Under the pieces are notes generated by a model. The model saw only the letters and a program-made list of their open reading frames with translations, did not search any database and was not told where the DNA came from. DNA of 64,000 nt. Origin: Calcarisporiella thermophila CBS 279.70. Its lineage: Eukaryota > Calcarisporiellomycota. Shown piece by piece: positions 59,601 through 64,000 of the stretch (its first letter is position 1; every line of letters starts with the position of its first letter). The position numbers and the translations under genes were made by a program. The stretch covers positions 124,001-188,000 of the forward strand of contig NW_027192199.1 of the NCBI RefSeq assembly GCF_041956535.1, given 5' to 3'.

Positions 59601-62600
59601 CTACATATCCCACCCCTCTACTCGAAAGGTCTCCACATAGTTCAAGAATCGAGTGACCAGTTTGAAGGCGTAGGGGGGCACGTTCATCGAAATCAGCACA
59701 TTCTGCACCTTGGACAGCCCATGTCTCCGCACCAGCTGGTTGAGCGACTTTCCTATCAAGGTGGGGTATACCATCTCGTCGTACCACCGATCGTTGAAAA
59801 CGGCAAGCTTCACGACCGCTTGCAGAGCTCGCAGGGTGTCACCCTCCTCGGCATACAGCTCCAGGAGCTTAGACCAAGCACTTGAGGAGAACTTGTGCTC
59901 AAGACATCGCTGGAATGCTTCCTTTGCTTCCGACTAAGTGGAGAAAAAATAGACGTGCACATATACACATAAGCATGGGGTAAGCAATCGAAAGATTTCG
60001 CGCAAGGATGACTTACTTTGTGGTGAAGTCTTAGTGCCAGATCGCCCAATATCTCCCATTCGCTGCCTGTCTTACGGTAGGTCACATGCTGTGCCTTGTA
60101 GTGGTTCATTTCGGCACGCCAAACCGTGAAAACACGGAGATCCTAGGGGGCACGGGTCACATCAGTGTACGGTGGTCATATAGGTATGCAGCTGATTCAA
60201 CTCACCTCGTAAAGCACCATGAAGAGATTGTCTAGCCATCGCTCGCACAATCGTTTGTTCGCAAGCGACATGCCATTGCTGTGAGTTTTCTGCGTGGCGG
60301 CTTCGTTCTCCTTCCTCGTGGCCTCCTCTTTGTTTCTGTCCCTGGATTCCGCAGGACTAGCCTCCGCTTCATTGATGGCACCTCCTTCGCCTCTCTCTGC
60401 AGGTTCAGTCTCTTTTTCCTTCCCATTACTCTCTTTTGCACCGTCGTTCTCTTCAGGCTGCGCCCTCGCATTCTCTTTTGCTTCTCCATTCTGTCGTGCC
60501 TCTGTTCTCGCTTCCTGAGGCGCATCGGTATGACTTTGCTGCTCTCTTTCTCGATCCGATTCGGTGGATATTTTTATGGTGGGAATGCTCGGCTTCTCAA
60601 CCATCAGTTTTTTCCCCGCATCGACTTCTTTTTCGAGGCTTGCCTTCCATTCCTCGTGGGCAGCTTCCCGCTGCGCTCTATACTCCTCCTCCATTACGAA
60701 GACGGTCGACCGATATTTCAATAGTTCGTCCCACCCGACCTTGTCCACCAGCCGCGTCAAAATAGAGTAGGCCTTCGCGAACGTTCCTCTCAATGAAGGG
60801 GCCGGTAGCCGCAACAGGGTTGCGTCGGCATCGTTACGAACGCTATCCTCCTCCAAAATGCCGGTAGCGTATATGTCCTGTTTGACGGGGAAAGAGGTTT
60901 TCGAGGTGGGCGGCATGCGGTGGAAATCGCGGTCATTGAAGGTAAACATGGGGCAGGAGTTCAGAGTTAATAGGGCCTACAAATTTGGGATTGACGCACA
61001 GAAAGCGATAGTCAGGGTTAAAGCGACTCAAAGAATAAGTCTGAATAGAAACTCAAAGGGTACCGAGTCATATTGTCCCATATCTATATAAACTTCCGTC
61101 AATTTAGCCCAAGTAACAAATTCTGATGGCGCGCAATCGACCGCCCGTTTGGCCAACTTCAGGGCCAGGTCCAATTGACCCTAATTACGTAAAAAAAAAA
61201 TAAATATCGGTTGTGGTTCCGACGAGGGGGCGATATTCCAACCTTATCTCTCAAAAAATCAGCCTGGAAGTGCAACAGAGGGTAACTGCTGGGGATCATC
61301 TTGAGCGCTTTGTGCGCAACATGGATTGCCTTGACCTCTTCGTCTGAAAATAAGGGTGAGAAAAAATTAGCCCACAAAAAGGCGCATTATAATACAATGC
61401 CTCATCGACACCTACCGGTTCGCAAATAAGCCTGTGCCAATAGGGCTGCAATCTCTGGATCTGTTTCCATAGCCTTCTCGAACACTTTCACGGCCTTGTC
61501 TAATCTGAACGCGTCGCCGAAATACTTGAAAATTCCCGCGACCAGATAGTTATTCACCGGTGTGGCAACGTGAATTTCAGGCTCACTTCCCACTTTTTCT
61601 GCTTGGAAAAACAGTTCCGAAGCCGCCTCGAGAAACCGGTTCTCTTGGTCGATATTTTGTATTGGGTCCAGTTTTCGGAGGCCCTGGGTGCGATGTTGTC
61701 GGTCGTCGCTGTAGAGGAAAGAGCGTAGGAGGGCGGACATATAGGTTTCTTGCCAGATATCAGGTGTGGTTGGGTGTCTACATATAGAACCCCAATAGTC
61801 GGGTGGATAAATATTACAAAAATATAAGCTTGCGAAATCGCTTACCTTTCGCCTCGCAAATCAATATAATAGCTCTCGACGCCACCAGGAATTTTCACCT
61901 CGACGCGAACATCGACACGAGAAAACGCATTGAAACAGCTACATTCCCAACAAAAAGAGTTCAGCCCGTCTCCTTTCAAATAGGCTAGCATTTTTTTTCT
62001 GACCAGTAGACGCCGGAGCGGATACGCCATCCTGTGGATTTCGCAAACCACGAAGCAGGCTCATCCTATATCAACCCGTGCACATTGAGTCGCCATGCAG
62101 AGACGATGGAGAGTAATCGGACAAAAACATACCACAGCATAGGTTAATGAGTTTAAATAGGCAGCTAACGACGCGGATGATGAGGCATCAACGCCATACA
62201 CATAATGGTAGGAGCCCACCTATTCAGTAAGTGCCATATATGTCTATAACATATGAACCAACTCTTATAATAGATTTCAATACCTCTTTCACAGGTGGTC
62301 TTGAATTAATCTTGGTAATATGGCAAAGATCGGGCGGTCCCAGCTCGTGAAAATTGGCTGCCAGTGGAGGCATTAAAAGAATTATTAGAAAATTTTAGAT
62401 CCTTTGTGAATTTCCAACATGGTAGATTAAAGAATTGGATGTAAGATGAAAAGCCATAGACACACCAATTTTGTCCTTTAATTATACCTCCAAAAAAAAA
62501 CGGTATATAAAAAATTGGGATCGGCTAAGAAAATTTAATTACCAAGTATTTCAGTGCGCGAAGCTAAGGACTCTCCCAAGGTTGTCTCGAAAAATTCAGG

Positions 62601-62624
62601 GACCGTTTTGAGAGTATCCGCCAT
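59601..62624 (-). CDS. ChAPs family exomer protein (Chs6/Bud7/Bch1-like)
   Basis: TPR-like cargo adaptor of exomer, the coat that with Chs5 and Arf1 exports Chs3-type chitin synthase from the trans-Golgi. The start at 62624 gives MADTLKTVPEFFETTLGESL, then across an intron ANFHELGPPDLCHITKINSR, matching the ChAP N-terminus. Later segments: WECSCFNAFSRVDVRVEVKI, a TPR series (AVKVFEKAMETDPEIAALLA, DCAPSEFVTWAKLTEVYIDM, then ALLTLNSCPMF), KVGWDELLKYRSTVFVMEEE, LCERWLDNLFMVLYE, GSEWEILGDLALRLHHK and LLELYAEEGDTLRALQAVVK, ending RVEGWDM. An ~95-residue charged low-complexity insert (EQQSHTDAPQEARTEARQNG) lies after VMEEEYRAQ. About nine introns; exon joins were inferred from homology. One ChAP is visible here; yeast has four. 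Confidence 0.88.
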
Positions 62625-63503
62625 CTTTTTGGTCACTTTCTACGGATTTTTGTCGGATGGATGCTTTTGCCTGGCCTCACAGTGAACTTGAAGAGGGGCA
62701 AGATGGATGGAAGCGATGAATTGGACGCGTTATTACTGAGCATTTTCGGGAAATCCTCGGAGTTTAAGCCACGATGTTCCCTAGTAACCTAACCTTAACT
62801 CTATGGGCTGAACCAGAGTAGAAAGCGGCTCAGGTCGAGATGCCTAGGATATTCGAGAGAATTGACAATTGAGTTGAGGCTGAATTGAAGAACTGGCACG
62901 CGTATAACGGATCATCAGCTCTATTGAAATCCTGCTTGCGCAGTCCTCGGATAAACTCGTCCCTGGCGCACCAACCCTTACTTTCAAAGCGTATTAGCTC
63001 CTTGCGTAGTTATTAAAAATATTTCAAGGCAATCTCAAGATACATCAACTCCTATTGCTGGCTGATCCAGGTCCATAGTAGCTCTATAAATATGCATTAG
63101 AACACACAGTGGGCTGATCGTTATTGCAAAACAAGTTTTTGGCAAAAGAGTTTGTTTGTGCATATACGTGAGTGTGCCAGTTGCTGGAAATCGTGTTCCA
63201 TATTTTCCTTTACGCTTCAGGCGGAAAATAACAGAATCTCGACTAAAACACTTGTCCATTCAGTTCCATTAGCCTAGAGCAACCATGAGCAAATGAATTC
63301 CGTAAACACGAGTGCACAAATGGAATGGCTGGGCGTTTGCTGGCGTTTGTATAAAGAAGCGGCCCCATACGGCCTATGCACATTTCTTTCCGGCCCATCT
63401 AAGCTGGTGCTGGGGCATATCGCTCCAGTTTGAAACAGTTTCCTCCGCGCTATATAATCCAATTCAATTTCTATATTAAGACATCGAATTTCTGATATAG
63501 GAA
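62625..63503. promoter_or_regulatory. Divergent ChAP / paralog E intergenic region
   Basis: An 879 bp spacer between divergent starts. No zinc-cluster exon for paralog E was seen on the plus strand. Minus-strand open frames at 63035-63259 and 63274-63516 show no domain. Confidence 0.4.
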
Positions 63504-64000
63504 ATGCCAATTTCATGTCTGGGCAGTGGACTCTTGAATAAGGGCCTGCCGTCTTTTTCTTGTGATCCGACTCGATGTTTTGGCATGTCCATGAATTCCA
63601 ACAGCTTTACTGACAGTGGTTCGCGGACCAAGCGGCTTGTATCCAAGGCTGATTCGCAAAGATCCATCGATCGATCCCTCTTAGCCTCTGATCAGGATTC
63701 AGCCGCAGAGATGGATGAAGCTATGTCACCCATTGAGTTTACGCCTACGTTGTTGACCCCTACAGAGGTCAAGATTGAGGAAAAGAATCCATCCAAATGC
63801 ATTGATCACAATCTTGACTGGACCTTTCTACTCACCCCGGAAGGCCTCCGATTTCAACTCAATCTCAACACATTGACCGACTTAAGACGGTTGCTCTTGG
63901 CTCATTTTGTGACTGAAAACGGCTTGAGATGCGTCACCATTCCAAACTGCACTGCGGATGCGAAACAAGAGCTGCTAGAAATTCCTCTTGCTGCACCTAG
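63504..64000 (+). CDS. Zinc-cluster-less Fungal_trans-like protein, paralog E (cut by window end)
   Basis: An open frame of 165 complete codons runs off the window from the ATG at 63504 (MPISCLGSGLLNKGLPSFSC). After ~105 disordered Ser/Thr/Asp-rich residues it has the family box LDWTFLLTPEGLRFQLNLNT, then LTDLRRLLLAHFV, clearly related to the boxes of A, B and D. It is closest to D in this part (DW, LNT). It lies on the opposite strand to the other four copies. As in D, the N-terminal Cys do not form a zinc cluster. The MHR part, if present, lies beyond the window. Confidence 0.75.
   Translation, partial: MPISCLGSGLLNKGLPSFSCDPTRCFGMSMNSNSFTDSGSRTKRLVSKADSQRSIDRSLLASDQDSAAEMDEAMSPIEFTPTLLTPTEVKIEEKNPSKCIDHNLDWTFLLTPEGLRFQLNLNTLTDLRRLLLAHFVTENGLRCVTIPNCTADAKQELLEIPLAAP

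Noticed and set aside
60281-60724. Plus-strand frames through the ChAP charged insert
   Set aside because: Antisense shadows of a Glu/Lys/Arg-rich coding segment.

Overview
This is nuclear DNA of a fungus. The genes are intron-dense, with mostly 50-90 nt introns that have GTAAGT-like donors and short pyrimidine/AG acceptors. Fungus-specific families are present: a class IV chitin synthase, a ChAPs/exomer protein, a HAM1-like protein, a Cdc3-type septin and Fungal_trans-like proteins. The mix (HAM1, UMTA/LaeA-like methyltransferase, metazoan-like CHORD and TDP1 genes, dense short introns) would fit an early-diverging, non-yeast fungus, but I cannot fix the lineage from sequence alone.

Bases 1-36,000 are a conserved housekeeping region with genes on both strands: RNA polymerase III subunit RPC34 (cut by the window edge), MCM5, ARP3, U5 snRNP 40K WD protein, eIF3i, a mitochondrial-type cPLA2/phospholipase-B-like protein, a CHORD-CS protein, TDP1, a thioredoxin-like/F-box fusion, a VHS-GAT protein, a three-RRM protein, exocyst SEC15, ribosomal protein uS8, a tRNA-Ala(CGC), LSM4, a class IV chitin synthase and UTP5/WDR43. 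Around 27.0-27.9 kb lie probable retroelement remains: a degenerate tRNA-like element with intact A and B boxes, and a broken coding relic.

Bases 36,000-46,400 hold a HAM1-like lipid-binding protein, a SAM methyltransferase, a 2.7 kb gene-poor gap, a Cdc3/SEPT7-type septin containing a GC-AG intron, and prefoldin subunit 3.

Bases 46,800-64,000 are the unusual part. Four tandem minus-strand genes (A-D) and a fifth, inverted copy cut by the right edge (E) form one paralogous family. The proteins carry the C-terminal 'middle homology region' of fungal Zn2Cys6 transcription factors but have no zinc cluster; A-C instead begin with a short heptad-like helix. They share an intron that splits the Trp codon of an R-R-[IL]-W-[WY] motif and a second exon of exactly 136 nt in three of the four complete copies. 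Interspersed with them are a DAP1/PGRMC-type heme protein, a single-pass SH3 membrane protein with an apparent frame break at a poly-C run, and a ChAPs (Chs6/Bud7/Bch1) exomer protein.

Several genes act in polarized growth and wall delivery: chitin synthase IV, the exomer ChAP that exports Chs3-type cargo in yeast, exocyst SEC15, ARP3 and a septin. They are dispersed rather than clustered, so this may be chance.
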